Shown: positions 1-9,325 of the stretch, one piece after another
How the letters are laid out: each line of letters opens with the position of its first letter
Numbering within the stretch: position 1 is the stretch's first letter
Assembly: GCA_030635405.1 (NCBI GenBank)
Contig: DAOVZA010000003.1
Coordinates: 1 to 23,269 of the forward strand
Direction: 5' to 3'
From: Desulfocapsa sp.
Lineage (GTDB): Bacteria; Desulfobacterota; Desulfobulbia; Desulfobulbales; Desulfocapsaceae
DNA length: 23,269 nt
Made by a program: the position numbers and the translations under genes
Notes under the pieces: model-generated
What the model saw: the letters and a program-made list of their open reading frames with translations, nothing else
The model's database searches: none
What the model was told of the DNA's origin: nothing

Positions 1-1
1 A

Positions 2-2152
2 ACACCAATGATCTTCAATCCCATAGAGGTTCGTTATGCAGCGCCTAAAGGAAAGAACGCAGAAGTCCTGAATACCATAGACCGCCAATTATCCCTGCTG
101 CTTAGTGACAAAAATTCTATCTATTACCAATCCCTTGAGAAATGGTTTGGTCATGAAGGACATGCGACCCAACTTCCCAAATGGATTATTTTTGCTTTAT
201 TAGCTGGCAGCGGACTACTTCTTTCCATCTTCCTCATATCTATTCTACTCAAAAAACAGATCAATATTAAAACAAAAGACCTGCAGAACGTATTTGACTC
301 TTCTCCCGCTGCCATTTTTATCCACAACATGGATGGAACCATTGTTGACATCAACAAAACCATGCTTGAAATGTACGGAGTAACAAAATCAGAAGCTCTT
401 AAATTGATTATTTCTGATTACTCTGCTCCCGAAAATCAGATGGAAACATTACCAATCGTTTGGGAACAAGCAAATAAAGGAATCCAGCAGGAATTTGAAT
501 GGATTGCAAAACGGCCAGGCGATGATTCCACATTTCCCGTACAAGTAAACCTGAAAAAGATTACCCATGAAGACAAAGAGGTTATTTACGCAACTGTTCA
601 GGATATCACCGTTCAAAAAGCAACAGAAGCTGCATTAGCCTCCGAACAAGAAAGGCTTGCTGTCACCCTTCGTTCCATTGGCGATGGCGTCATTGCAACT
701 GACACGATGGGGAAAATTGTTTTTCTTAACAAAGTGGCAGAAAACCTGACTGGATGGAAAAGCAAAGAAGCCCAGGGCAAAGATTCTTCAGAAATTTTCA
801 ATATTATCAATGAAAAAACAGGCCAGAAATGTGTAAGTCCTGTTCAACGGGTATTAGACCTTGGAAGAATAGTTGGGCTTGCCAACCACACTGCCCTTAT
901 CGCCAAAGATGGCACCATAAAAAGTATCGCTGACAGTGGTGCTCCTATTCGTGATGCACAAAGTAAGGTTGTCGGAGTTGTACTGGTATTTCGTGACGTC
1001 AGTCATGAGCAGAAGATGGAAGAAGAATTATTAAAAATTAAAAAACTTGAATCAATTGGTGTTCTTGCCGGTGGTATTGCCCATGATTTTAATAATATCC
1101 TGGCCGCAATTCTTGGTAATATTGAACTCACTTCATTACGAATCGCCAAAGAAGATGTTAAAAGTCTGGAATTACTTGAAGGAGCAAGAAGAGCGACTAA
1201 AAGAGCCACTAAGCTCACCCAGCAACTGCTGACATTTGCAAAGGGTGGAGATCCGATAAAAGAAGAAATCATCCTTCCGGAACTCATTACTGAATCCGCT
1301 GATTTCGTACTCCATGGCAGTCAGGTTGCCTGCAATTACACTTTCCCGGACGATCTCTGGAGATCAGATGTGGATAGTGGCCAAATAGGCCAGGTCATCC
1401 AAAATATCATACTCAATGCCAAGCACGCCATGCCCGAAGGTGGCACAGTCTCCATCATATGTGACAATATCGACGATGCTGCGTCAGAATCTCTTCTCAG
1501 CGTGGACCAGGGGAATTTTGTCCGCATCATTATTCAGGACAGTGGTATTGGTATCCCAAGAAATATCCAGAGTAAAATATTTGACCCTTACTTCTCGACA
1601 AAACAGGAAGGAAGCGGCCTGGGTCTGGCTATCTGTCATTCGATTGTCAATAAGCATGATGGATATATCACAGTTGACTCAGAACCCGGTGAAGGTACAC
1701 GTTTCACCATTTATCTTCCTGCAATACTGGGTGTAAATACTGTGAACACTGCCGCAACAACCATAGCATCACCAGTCAAAGCCGCAAGAGTCATGCTGAT
1801 GGATGATGAAGAAATGATACTGGATGTTGCCCAAGCACAGCTTGCCGTCCTTGGCCATGAGGCCATTGCTGTAAATGACGGGGAACAAGCCATTAACAAA
1901 TATCAGGAGTTACAGGACAATAATACACCTGTTGATATTGTGATTATGGATCTTACCATCCCTGGTGGTATGGGAGGTGAAGAGGCGGGTAGAAGACTTC
2001 TCAAGATCGATCCGACAGCGAAACTCATCGTTGCAAGCGGCTATTCAAATGATCCAGTGATGGCAAATTTTGAAGATTATGGCTTTCGGGCGGCCATTGC
2101 CAAGCCATTTGATCTGAAAGAACTCAGCGATGTCATTGCATCTGTTCTTTAG
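2..2152 (+). CDS. PAS-domain hybrid sensor histidine kinase with C-terminal receiver (5' end outside window)
   Basis: Membrane sensor kinase, truncated by the window edge: the frame is open from base 2, and the first ATG (base 8) lies inside a domain. Numbering from that ATG, residues 1-57 look like the tail of a periplasmic solute-binding-protein-like (SBP_bac_3) sensor. A transmembrane helix follows at about 58-81, then two PAS domains (about 92-210 and 218-335). The HisKA domain has the phospho-acceptor His359 in a GGIAHDFNN motif. The ATPase domain (about 450-575) has an N box with NAKHAMPEGG, then DSGIGIP and GSGLGLAI. The receiver (about 595-712) has an acidic MDDEE pair, phospho-acceptor Asp648 and the KPF lysine. 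There is no DNA-binding output domain, so the signal presumably leaves by phosphotransfer or through the receiver. It converges on ilvY with a 13-bp gap. The ligand is unknown. Confidence 0.9.
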   Translation, partial: TPMIFNPIEVRYAAPKGKNAEVLNTIDRQLSLLLSDKNSIYYQSLEKWFGHEGHATQLPKWIIFALLAGSGLLLSIFLISILLKKQINIKTKDLQNVFDSSPAAIFIHNMDGTIVDINKTMLEMYGVTKSEALKLIISDYSAPENQMETLPIVWEQANKGIQQEFEWIAKRPGDDSTFPVQVNLKKITHEDKEVIYATVQDITVQKATEAALASEQERLAVTLRSIGDGVIATDTMGKIVFLNKVAENLTGWKSKEAQGKDSSEIFNIINEKTGQKCVSPVQRVLDLGRIVGLANHTALIAKDGTIKSIADSGAPIRDAQSKVVGVVLVFRDVSHEQKMEEELLKIKKLESIGVLAGGIAHDFNNILAAILGNIELTSLRIAKEDVKSLELLEGARRATKRATKLTQQLLTFAKGGDPIKEEIILPELITESADFVLHGSQVACNYTFPDDLWRSDVDSGQIGQVIQNIILNAKHAMPEGGTVSIICDNIDDAASESLLSVDQGNFVRIIIQDSGIGIPRNIQSKIFDPYFSTKQEGSGLGLAICHSIVNKHDGYITVDSEPGEGTRFTIYLPAILGVNTVNTAATTIASPVKAARVMLMDDEEMILDVAQAQLAVLGHEAIAVNDGEQAINKYQELQDNNTPVDIVIMDLTIPGGMGGEEAGRRLLKIDPTAKLIVASGYSNDPVMANFEDYGFRAAIAKPFDLKELSDVIASVL

Positions 2153-2165
2153 AGAAAGTACTTTT

Positions 2166-3041
2166 TCAAACGGAACCTGCGATGCTCCAAAAGGCATTCA
2201 CCTGCGGAACCCGCATATTTTTTTTCATGGTGCAGATTCCGATGGAAAAAGATTCAAGCTCAGGGGTAACTGGTAAAATCCTGATCTGATCCTTTAATGG
2301 GCTTTTTTCAAGGACTAGTTCCGGAACCACGCCAACCCCACAGCCGAGCGCAACCATGGCGATAATGGCCTCGTTACCGGCAACTTGAGCATACACATTT
2401 GGGGTAATATCCTTTTCATAAAACCAGCGATCTGTCCATTCACGACTCAACCCGAAATTTGCCGTAATAATCGGTGTTTTCTGCCAATTAATCTGCTGCT
2501 GTTGATACTGTATTATTTCAGGAAATGCAGAAGGACGGATAAATACCAATGGTGTTTCCAAAATTTTTAAAAATTCCACACGTTGCGGTAAAACTTCAGG
2601 AAGAGCCGCCACGGTAATATCCACTTCCCGGTTCTGTAATTTAGTTAAGGCAAGTGCCGCATCCCCTGTCTGGAGATTTATATTCACCTCCGGATATACA
2701 GATCGAAATTTCTGAAAGATATCCGGCAGAATTGAATACGCCGCTGTAACAGAGCAATATAAAGATATTTCCCCTCGCAACACCCGTTCCCGCGAAAGGT
2801 CTCCTTTTAACTTTTCATACCGCTGCAGTACATCCTCTGCGTAGGAACGAAACGTTTCACCTGCAATAGTGAGTCTTACCGAACGATTATCACGCAGAAA
2901 TAGCTGTTCATCCAGATCATCTTCAAGGCGTTGAATTATTCTAGTCAGAGCAGAAGGAGTTACATGACAGGCACGACTGCTTTGCCCAAAATGGAGCGTC
3001 CCTGAAAGATGCCTAAAGAGTTTTAGATCTCGAATATTCAT
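2166..3041 (-). CDS. ilvY: LysR-family regulator IlvY
   Basis: Transcriptional activator of ilvC; in E. coli IlvY is activated by the KARI substrates acetolactate and acetohydroxybutyrate. The 291-aa protein has an N-terminal winged HTH (residues 1-60: MNIRDLKLFRHL, then SALTRIIQRLEDDL and LFLRDNRSVRLT). The effector domain carries the recognisable blocks CSVTAAYSILPDIFQKFRS, TGDAALAL and MVALGCGVGVVPELVLE, all close to E. coli IlvY from memory. A longer frame begins with GTG at 3083. I chose ATG at 3041 because it aligns with residue 1 of E. coli IlvY (MDLRDLK), although no clear Shine-Dalgarno precedes either start. Divergent transcription from ilvC strongly supports the assignment. Confidence 0.92.
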   Translation of the reverse strand: MNIRDLKLFRHLSGTLHFGQSSRACHVTPSALTRIIQRLEDDLDEQLFLRDNRSVRLTIAGETFRSYAEDVLQRYEKLKGDLSRERVLRGEISLYCSVTAAYSILPDIFQKFRSVYPEVNINLQTGDAALALTKLQNREVDITVAALPEVLPQRVEFLKILETPLVFIRPSAFPEIIQYQQQQINWQKTPIITANFGLSREWTDRWFYEKDITPNVYAQVAGNEAIIAMVALGCGVGVVPELVLEKSPLKDQIRILPVTPELESFSIGICTMKKNMRVPQVNAFWSIAGSV

Positions 3042-3074
3042 TGGTGTTATAGAGAAAAAAGAATGTTTCAGATA

Positions 3075-3093
3075 TTGCAACACTATATTACAA
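3075..3093. promoter_or_regulatory. Candidate IlvY operator in the ilvY-ilvC divergent region
   Basis: A 19-bp imperfect dyad reads TTG, 13 bases, CAA; 6 of 9 half-site positions are symmetric. It fits the LysR-type T-N11-A style of operator. The octamer GCAACACT inside it (3077-3084) recurs at 3109-3116, 32 bp or about three helical turns away, as expected for paired operator half-sites. Binding is inferred, not shown. Confidence 0.4.
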
Positions 3094-3097
3094 ACAA

Positions 3098-3130
3098 TTC
3101 ACTTTACGCAACACTTTTCCTTATTAATAT
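3098..3130 (+). promoter_or_regulatory. Possible ilvC promoter
   Basis: A weak -35-like TTCACT (3098-3103) is followed by 17 bases and an AT-rich -10-like TTATTAATAT (3121-3130). A poor -35 is expected at an activator-dependent promoter, and the second GCAACACT repeat lies between the boxes. The leader to ilvC would be about 90 nt. This is inference only. Confidence 0.25.
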
Positions 3131-3168
3131 AGTTCAACAATAATTCACTTTTTTAACGTTTTTTATCC

Positions 3169-3201
3169 CATTCAGGAAATACATCGACACGTACCTGAAT
3201 G
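3169..3201 (+). repeat. 8-bp perfect inverted repeat in the ilvC leader
   Basis: CATTCAGG (3169-3176) and CCTGAATG (3194-3201) are perfect inverted repeats separated by 17 bases. The second arm ends 25 bases before the ilvC ATG. There is no U-run, so it is not a simple terminator. It could be a leader hairpin or a pair of protein-binding half-sites. Confidence 0.45.
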
Positions 3202-3226
3202 ATCATCTGCTAAAAGGAGCATTACA

Positions 3227-4699
3227 ATGTCAAACAATTATTTTAACTCTCTTCCCCTTCGTCTTCAACTTGAAGAACTTGGCCAATGCCGTTTTATGGA
3301 TATGTCTGAGTTCGATGGAGTTGATGCACTCAAAGGTAAAAAAATCGTAGTTGTTGGTTGCGGCGCTCAGGGGTTAAATCAGGGGCTCAATCTTCGTGAC
3401 TCTGGTCTTGACGTATCTTACACCCTTCGTGATGCTGCAATTTCAGAGAAACGCCAATCATGGAAGAATGCCACAGAGAATGATTTCAAAGTTGGTACTT
3501 ATCAGGAAATGCTGCCTGACGCTGACCTTGTTATCAACCTGACTCCTGACAAACAGCACACTAACGTCGTCAAAGCAGTAATGCCTCTGATGAAACAGGG
3601 TGCATGTCTTTCTTACTCTCATGGATTCAACATCGTTGAAGAAGGAATGCAGATTCGTGATGACATCACCGTTGTCATGGTTGCTCCAAAATCTCCTGGA
3701 ACTGAAGTTCGTGAAGAATACAAACGTGGCTTTGGAGTTCCAACCCTTATTGCCGTTCATCGTGAAAATGATCCTCAGGGAATCGGCTGGGATATTGCGA
3801 AAGCGTATGCAGCAGGAACGGGCGGACATCGTGCAGGCTGCCTGCAGTCATCCTTTGTGGCTGAAGTTAAATCTGATCTCATGGGCGAGCAGACCATTCT
3901 TTGTGGAATGCTGCAAACTGGATCTCTTCTCTGTTTTGACAAAATGACTGAGCAGGGAATGGATGCAGCCTATGCTGTGAAACTGATTCAGCACGGATGG
4001 GAAACCATCACCGAAGCGCTCAAACATGGTGGCATCACCAATATGATGGATAGACTTTCCAATCCTGCAAAAATCAAAGCAAATGAACTTTGTGACGAGA
4101 TGAAGTCTATTATGGAACCACTCTTCCATAAACATATGGATGATATCATGTCCGGGCATTTCTCCAAAACCATGATGGAAGATTGGGCTAATGACGATGT
4201 AAATCTTCTGAAGTGGCGTAAAGAGACAGGCGAAACTGCTTTTGAGAAAACAGAAGCTGCTGACACTGAAATCAGCGAGCAGGAATTCTTTGACAACGCT
4301 ATTCTCATGGTTGCCATGATTAAAGCTGGTGTTGAACTCGCCTTTGACACCATGGTTTCAGCAGGAATCAAAGAAGAGTCCGCCTATTACGAATCTCTTC
4401 ATGAGGTTCCGCTCATCGCTAACCTTATCGCCCGTAAAAAACTCTATGAGATGAATGTTGTTATCTCAGATACTGCTGAATATGGCTGCTATCTCTTTAA
4501 CCATGCCTGTCTCCCACTGCTTGCTGACTTTATGAAAACAGTGAACACAGATGTTATTGGTAAGACCATTGAGCCCAAAGACAATGGGGTAAACAACGTT
4601 GAACTCATCGAAACCAATGAGTCCATCCGATACACCGGTGTTGAAGCCGTTGGTGAAGAACTGCGCTCCTACATGAGTGCAATGAAACAGATTCTCTAG
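3227..4699 (+). CDS. ilvC: Ketol-acid reductoisomerase, class II (long form)
   Basis: Converts acetolactate and acetohydroxybutyrate to the dihydroxy acids of valine and isoleucine synthesis, with Mg2+ and NADPH. At 490 aa it is the long, E. coli-type enzyme (491 aa), not the roughly 330-aa class I enzyme common in bacteria. The nucleotide-binding loop is [12 protein letters not shown] (43-54). Residues matching E. coli numbering are kept: Arg68, Ala71, Arg76 and Ser78, the set that marks NADPH preference. Position 69 is Asp where E. coli has Lys. The blocks [42 protein letters not shown] and [10 protein letters not shown] carry the metal and substrate ligands. The start is supported by AAAGGAG 8 bases upstream of ATG. 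It is transcribed away from ilvY and ends at a strong hairpin. Confidence 0.97.
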   Translation: MSNNYFNSLPLRLQLEELGQCRFMDMSEFDGVDALKGKKIVVVGCGAQGLNQGLNLRDSGLDVSYTLRDAAISEKRQSWKNATENDFKVGTYQEMLPDADLVINLTPDKQHTNVVKAVMPLMKQGACLSYSHGFNIVEEGMQIRDDITVVMVAPKSPGTEVREEYKRGFGVPTLIAVHRENDPQGIGWDIAKAYAAGTGGHRAGCLQSSFVAEVKSDLMGEQTILCGMLQTGSLLCFDKMTEQGMDAAYAVKLIQHGWETITEALKHGGITNMMDRLSNPAKIKANELCDEMKSIMEPLFHKHMDDIMSGHFSKTMMEDWANDDVNLLKWRKETGETAFEKTEAADTEISEQEFFDNAILMVAMIKAGVELAFDTMVSAGIKEESAYYESLHEVPLIANLIARKKLYEMNVVISDTAEYGCYLFNHACLPLLADFMKTVNTDVIGKTIEPKDNGVNNVELIETNESIRYTGVEAVGEELRSYMSAMKQIL

Positions 4700-4713
4700 A
4701 ATTCGCAAACCAT

Positions 4714-4754
4714 GTTCTGACCGAAAACATTCGTTTTTTCGGTCAGAACAATTT
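4714..4754 (+). terminator. Hairpin terminator after ilvC
   Basis: A perfect 14-bp stem (4714-4727 pairing with 4736-4749) has an 8-base loop and is followed by AATTTTAAATTT. The A-run before and T-run inside the stem could also serve the opposite strand. It ends only 13 bases before the next start codon, which leaves no room for a promoter in between, so partial read-through or attenuation is plausible. Confidence 0.7.
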
Positions 4755-4762
4755 TAAATTTC

Positions 4763-5692
4763 ATGAAACAACTTTTTCTCCCGCTCGGCCTTATTGTGGC
4801 TGGCATTACCGGTTTTTTTCTGCCAACAGGGGGGATATTTATTGCTGACAATAACGGCTTAAAAGTTGTTATTGTCATGATCTTCCTCGTGAGTGGCTAC
4901 CAGACAGGTCCTAAAGCACTCAACGCTGACACAACCCTCCTTAAACTATTTTTCATCGCAGCTACTATTTCACTTTTAGTTGCTCCTTTTCTTGGACTCT
5001 TGTTGAGTAGTCTGCTGAATTTACCACTCCATCTTACAATGGGACTGGTCATTATGTGCAGTGTCCCACCCACCATTTCATCGGGAGTTGTTATTACCGA
5101 AGCGAGCCGGGGCAACGCAACACTGGCACTTTTTCTCACTATTTCACTGAATCTGCTTGGCATATTCAGTATGCCATTTGTACTAGATTACTGCCTTAAG
5201 GCCGCAGGCCCAATTGATATTGACCAGATTGCACTTCTCTTTAAGATGCTTTTTCTGGTTCTGCTTCCCTTTATTATCGGGAAAATGATACGCACTGTAC
5301 TCTCAAAAAAGAACGTTTCACCTCTGTGGAGTTATCTAAATTCAAGCTGTGTAATTATAATCGCCTACGCATCTTTTTCCTCATCCAAATCTGCAATGGC
5401 AGGACTTACTCTGTTTGACTTTGTAACCATTCTTGCTGCAGTTGCTTCCGTTCATATTCTTCTGCTCATTATCTGTTCATATGCCTCAAAAATTCTGCAA
5501 CTCTCCTCTAAAGACAAAAAAGCGATGCTCTTTGTAACATCCCAGAAGACATTGGCTTTGGCTCTTGCGGTGCTGGCAAGTATCAATTACGACACTGGTA
5601 ACGCTATCCTTGTCTGCCTTATGTTTCATTTCTTTCAACTTTTTCTCGATTCTTTCCTGGCTTCTCTGATGCAGAGAAGATGCCAATCCTAA
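4763..5692 (+). CDS. SLC10A7/YfeH-like bile acid:sodium symporter family membrane protein
   Basis: A 309-aa polytopic inner-membrane protein of the BASS superfamily, SBF-like branch. Hydrophobic segments cover most of its length (about nine or ten helices by eye). Two diagnostic stretches are visible. CSVPPTISSGVVITEASRGN (about 94-113) corresponds to the conserved PTTISSG...GGN segment of SLC10A7/YfeH proteins. SQKTLALALAVL (about 254-265) corresponds to the SQKTLPLG motif. The substrate is unknown; homologues are annotated as bile-acid or organic-anion sodium symporters largely by similarity. No Shine-Dalgarno lies before the ATG, and the upstream hairpin is very close, so it may depend on ilvC read-through. 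The start is the most natural one but not proven. Confidence 0.82.
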   Translation: MKQLFLPLGLIVAGITGFFLPTGGIFIADNNGLKVVIVMIFLVSGYQTGPKALNADTTLLKLFFIAATISLLVAPFLGLLLSSLLNLPLHLTMGLVIMCSVPPTISSGVVITEASRGNATLALFLTISLNLLGIFSMPFVLDYCLKAAGPIDIDQIALLFKMLFLVLLPFIIGKMIRTVLSKKNVSPLWSYLNSSCVIIIAYASFSSSKSAMAGLTLFDFVTILAAVASVHILLLIICSYASKILQLSSKDKKAMLFVTSQKTLALALAVLASINYDTGNAILVCLMFHFFQLFLDSFLASLMQRRCQS

Positions 5693-5802
5693 CAAAAACA
5701 ACCTATTCTCTGCTGTATATCCTCGTTACATAAAATTCCCTGGATTTCTCAATCAGGGTACGATACGCTTTATTTAACGATCATTTTTTTAACAGAGAAA
5801 TC

Positions 5803-7020
5803 ATGCAACTCAACCCAAAAAGAGATGTCATCCTTGTAGTCACAATCTGGACTGTGTGCATCCTTGCCTCTTTTTCCTGGAATATATTTCAACTAAAAGA
5901 ATCTGCTGATAGTGAACATGTCAATACAGCCAGAGCATTTGTGCAACAGATTTTAATATCCAGAGCCTGGAACGCTGCACATGGTGGTGTGTATCTATGC
6001 ATATCAGAGACACTTCAACCAAATCCATACTTAGATGTCCCAAACAGGGATGTTAAAACAACAAACGATCAGCAGTTAACTTTAATTAATCCAGCCTTCA
6101 TGACCAGGATGATTTCTGAGATTGCTGACAAGGAAGGACAAATACAGTTTCATTTGACAAGTCTGAACCCGATAAACCCTGGTAACGAAGCGACACTATG
6201 GGAAAAAGCTTCCTTACAGGATTTTGAGAAGAATCAAAGCAAGGAAAGATTTGAATCTTTTTCTGAAAATCATACAGAAGTATTCCACTACATGAAGCCT
6301 CTGATCACCAAAAAAAGTTGTCTTAAATGCCATGCAAACCAGGGCTATAAAGAAGGAGATATACGAGGAGGAATAAGCGTCTCTTTTCCTGTTCAGAAAA
6401 AACAAACAAACTTTCTGGTAATCAGCCATTTCTTCATACTGTTTATCGGAATTCTAGCCATCGGCAGTTTTGGACTTAGAATTGTCCGACTTACGGATGC
6501 CTTGGAAAAACAATCTAACATAGACGGACTCACCCAAATAGCAAACAGGGGCTATTTTGATGATATTCTTCATAAAGAATGGCTACGCAGACAACGAATG
6601 AAATCATCACTATCACTCATCATGTGCGATATTGATCATTTTAAACTCTACAATGATACCTATGGTCATCAGGCTGGTGACAAGAGTATACAGATGGTTG
6701 CCAAAGCCCTTGCAAAAACAGTTAATCGTCCTGCCGACATGGTTGCCAGGTATGGAGGTGAAGAATTTGTTGTGGTTCTCCCCGAAACAGATCAAACAGG
6801 AGCACTGGCAATTGCTGATCTGATGCAGAAAATGATTGAGAATCTACAAATCCCTCACAGTTCCAGTAAAACAGCAGATTTTTTAACCATTAGTTTGGGA
6901 GTGGCAACAATGACCACTCAGCGATCCACCGAGAAAGAACTCATTGAGGCTGCGGATAAGGCTCTTTATGCCTCCAAGAATAATGGCAGGAATATGTTCA
7001 CCCATGCTAATGACATCTAG
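5803..7020 (+). CDS. Diguanylate cyclase with periplasmic haem-c (DUF3365/Tll0287-like) sensor
   Basis: Synthesises cyclic di-GMP, probably in response to a redox or gas cue. Residues 1-8 are cytoplasmic, followed by a transmembrane helix (about 9-27). A periplasmic DUF3365/Tll0287-type domain (about 35-200) begins with RAWNAAHGGVY and contains a c-type haem motif CLKCH at 173-177. A second transmembrane helix (about 203-224) leads to a C-terminal GGDEF domain (about 240-400). The active-site GGEEF is at 318-322. An I-site RPAD lies at 309-312, exactly five residues before it, so product inhibition is expected. The protein is 405 aa with no EAL domain. It is preceded by a weak purine-rich stretch GAGAAATC. 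It has no operon partner; the next gene converges on it. Confidence 0.93.
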   Translation: MQLNPKRDVILVVTIWTVCILASFSWNIFQLKESADSEHVNTARAFVQQILISRAWNAAHGGVYLCISETLQPNPYLDVPNRDVKTTNDQQLTLINPAFMTRMISEIADKEGQIQFHLTSLNPINPGNEATLWEKASLQDFEKNQSKERFESFSENHTEVFHYMKPLITKKSCLKCHANQGYKEGDIRGGISVSFPVQKKQTNFLVISHFFILFIGILAIGSFGLRIVRLTDALEKQSNIDGLTQIANRGYFDDILHKEWLRRQRMKSSLSLIMCDIDHFKLYNDTYGHQAGDKSIQMVAKALAKTVNRPADMVARYGGEEFVVVLPETDQTGALAIADLMQKMIENLQIPHSSSKTADFLTISLGVATMTTQRSTEKELIEAADKALYASKNNGRNMFTHANDI

Positions 7021-7085
7021 GTTAAAAAAAATCGAACAGGAAGAAGAAACGCCGCCATCCCTTAACTAAGAAAAGCCCAGCGTTT

Positions 7086-9260
7086 TTAATTTATGTTGTC
7101 CCAAAAGAATTTACTTCTTCCACGTACTCGTGCCACACCTTTTTGCCGATCTCCATCGCCAATTTCCAGCAGTTGCCTTTCCAATTGTCGCCTTATCTGA
7201 GCCTGTTCTCTCAGAGAAAAATAAGGCTTCACAAACGGTCCTGTTAAGATGTCATTTAGCTCACTTGGAGTATCTACTGCAGGTGTCCCGTCAATATAGC
7301 TGCTCAATAGATATCCACCAAGCCCTTCCAGATTTCTCTTACGCATTTCCTTTCCATACAGATACGTCAATTGCTCCGTCTTAGTATTACACTTGCCGTT
7401 AACACAATCTAATTGACCATGGGCCAGGACATCCACATCGTTAATGGCAGGTGTCTCCCAACTATTTGGTGGAAAATATTGCGGATCAAAATCAAAAAAC
7501 AAATCCTCAATGGGTATTCCATTATAGATTGGACGAGACAATCTACTATAGGGCTCATCACCATGCCCCAACGTCTTACCTAATGACCAAAACAGCGGTC
7601 GGGTGTGCCCGCCGGATTCAATTGAGTCAACATACCAATCAAGACTAGTAGATGTAACCTCAACCGGAATATTAACTGTGCCCAGAGTACAGGCATACAA
7701 CCCTGAAGTCGTGGTGCAGCCAAACGATTCCACAGCTCGTCCTTCCAAAGGATATAGTATTCGTTCAGGAGGTGGACTGATCCCCTTATAATTATACTGG
7801 GCAAATTCTAATGTTTCTCTATCGTCATCTGCATTTATCATGTAGAGCTTAAAATGACTAAGACGACCACGCATCCACTCTGTAAAGGCATAGATAGTCT
7901 CTTCGTGAGTGTCTCCTATCATACCGAAATTTTCAAGAAATTCGTATTCCGGCAGAGGGTTCCATGGAGCAATATAACTAATCCCCTGGGAAAATAACGG
8001 ATTGAAAGCACACCCATTAAATTCAGGCCTACACACAAAATATGTTCCGCTGCTAAATGTTTTGATGTGCCTAGGATCCTGATCCAACAGTGACCAGGGA
8101 ACTTTCTTATTAATTTCCACCCAGAGACTTTGCGCGACAAATGCCAGATAGATATTCCATGCATTTTCAGTAGATATCACGGTAGCCCTGCTAGGGGTAA
8201 GGATATCCACGACTTCTGGAGGTTCAATAAGCGGTGGCCCCTGTCCCATCTCACGACGCACAATGGCACTCAGAAGATCTCGTTTTTGACTCTCTGTCCA
8301 TTGTGAATACTGATTTAGAATCCCATCTCCATCATCCCAATAAAATGGGATCATGGTCACTGGAGAGTTTGGATCATCAAATTTAGCAAGAAATTTTTCA
8401 TAGGGATTTAAGTCCACGATCAATTTGCGTTCTATATGATTATTGGTAGTATCCAGGTCTTTTTCTTCGAGCGCAAGATCAACATCCACCGTCAAATGCC
8501 CACTTACCGGGACAATAACCGCCGGCTGTATTGTGGTTTTCTCGCCAACTCTAAGTGTCCTGGCAAAGGTGTACCACGCTTCATGGAGAAGATTATTATC
8601 GTCTAAGCGTACCCGAATTAAAGCCCTGCTTCCGGCAGCTAGAGGAGACGTTCCTTGATTGGAAACCTCAATTCCAAGGCCCGATCGATTATTGATTCTG
8701 GGGTTGGTTGGAATCAAGGATTCTAAGACAAGGTCAACACCAGTTCGCCTTGGTGGTGTAAACATTTGCGTTCGAATATTAAAATATCTCATCGTCTGAT
8801 CAATCTGTTTATCAGGATCAATTTGAAACCCAACCCTCTGTTGATTACTGTGCAGACGTACTCCTGTTTTCAGAATGCTCATCCCACCTGGATACCGAAA
8901 CTCCTGACCGCCAATACTTGAAAGAGGTTTTTTCTCCACCAGTTGGCCATTAACAAACAAGGAATAGACGCCAATCTCTGGAGGCACAGACTTGCCGCCA
9001 TCATTGCGAATTTTCACATTGATGTGACCGTCATCATCGAGAAACAGGCTCTTAACGTTGAGAATCGGTTTTGCCTCCTTGCTAACAAGTTGCAGGGAAG
9101 GAGGGACAAAAGTGAATTCACCTGAATTGAGTGACCCTACATCAACTGGACTTCTCTCAAAGGTGAGTATTGATACTTTCGACTGAGGTGGCTCAGTATG
9201 TCCAATTCCAGGCACAACCATGCAGGCCAGTAAGGCAAACATTCTTACACTGTAAGACAT
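7086..9260 (-). CDS. Exported 724-aa protein with CARDB-like domains, function unknown
   Basis: I do not recognise the whole protein. ATG at 9260 was chosen over an in-frame ATG at 9287 because AAGGAG lies 8 bases upstream. It starts with a signal peptide (MSYSVRMFALLACMVV, cleavage probably near GIGHTEP). An LLAC lipobox-like string sits too early in the helix to be convincing. Two beta-sandwich regions resemble CARDB adhesion domains: about 60-150 (KIRNDGGKSVPPEIG) and about 175-290 (EVSNQGTSPLAAGSRALIRV, closing with DLDTTNNHIERKL). The C-terminal two thirds (about 310-724) has no family I can name. It has three closely spaced Cys pairs (in VCRPEFNGCA, FGCTTTSGLYAC and LDCVNGKC), as expected for disulfides outside the cytoplasm. 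It is divergent from a lipoprotein gene and convergent with the diguanylate cyclase. Confidence 0.85.
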   Translation of the reverse strand: MSYSVRMFALLACMVVPGIGHTEPPQSKVSILTFERSPVDVGSLNSGEFTFVPPSLQLVSKEAKPILNVKSLFLDDDGHINVKIRNDGGKSVPPEIGVYSLFVNGQLVEKKPLSSIGGQEFRYPGGMSILKTGVRLHSNQQRVGFQIDPDKQIDQTMRYFNIRTQMFTPPRRTGVDLVLESLIPTNPRINNRSGLGIEVSNQGTSPLAAGSRALIRVRLDDNNLLHEAWYTFARTLRVGEKTTIQPAVIVPVSGHLTVDVDLALEEKDLDTTNNHIERKLIVDLNPYEKFLAKFDDPNSPVTMIPFYWDDGDGILNQYSQWTESQKRDLLSAIVRREMGQGPPLIEPPEVVDILTPSRATVISTENAWNIYLAFVAQSLWVEINKKVPWSLLDQDPRHIKTFSSGTYFVCRPEFNGCAFNPLFSQGISYIAPWNPLPEYEFLENFGMIGDTHEETIYAFTEWMRGRLSHFKLYMINADDDRETLEFAQYNYKGISPPPERILYPLEGRAVESFGCTTTSGLYACTLGTVNIPVEVTSTSLDWYVDSIESGGHTRPLFWSLGKTLGHGDEPYSRLSRPIYNGIPIEDLFFDFDPQYFPPNSWETPAINDVDVLAHGQLDCVNGKCNTKTEQLTYLYGKEMRKRNLEGLGGYLLSSYIDGTPAVDTPSELNDILTGPFVKPYFSLREQAQIRRQLERQLLEIGDGDRQKGVARVRGRSKFFWDNIN

Positions 9261-9325
9261 AATATTATCTCCTTTATTAGAAATCACATTAACCTCTGTT
9301 GAATCAACCTTCTCAATAAGTCAGA

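Noticed and set aside
5738..5758. CCCTG/CAGGG hairpin before the diguanylate cyclase gene
   Set aside because: A five-pair stem with an 11-base loop and no U-run; could be chance.
7047..7085. Possible terminator between the convergent diguanylate cyclase and CARDB-like genes
   Set aside because: Only a 6-bp AAACGC/GCGTTT stem with a loop of nearly 30 bases; too weak to call.
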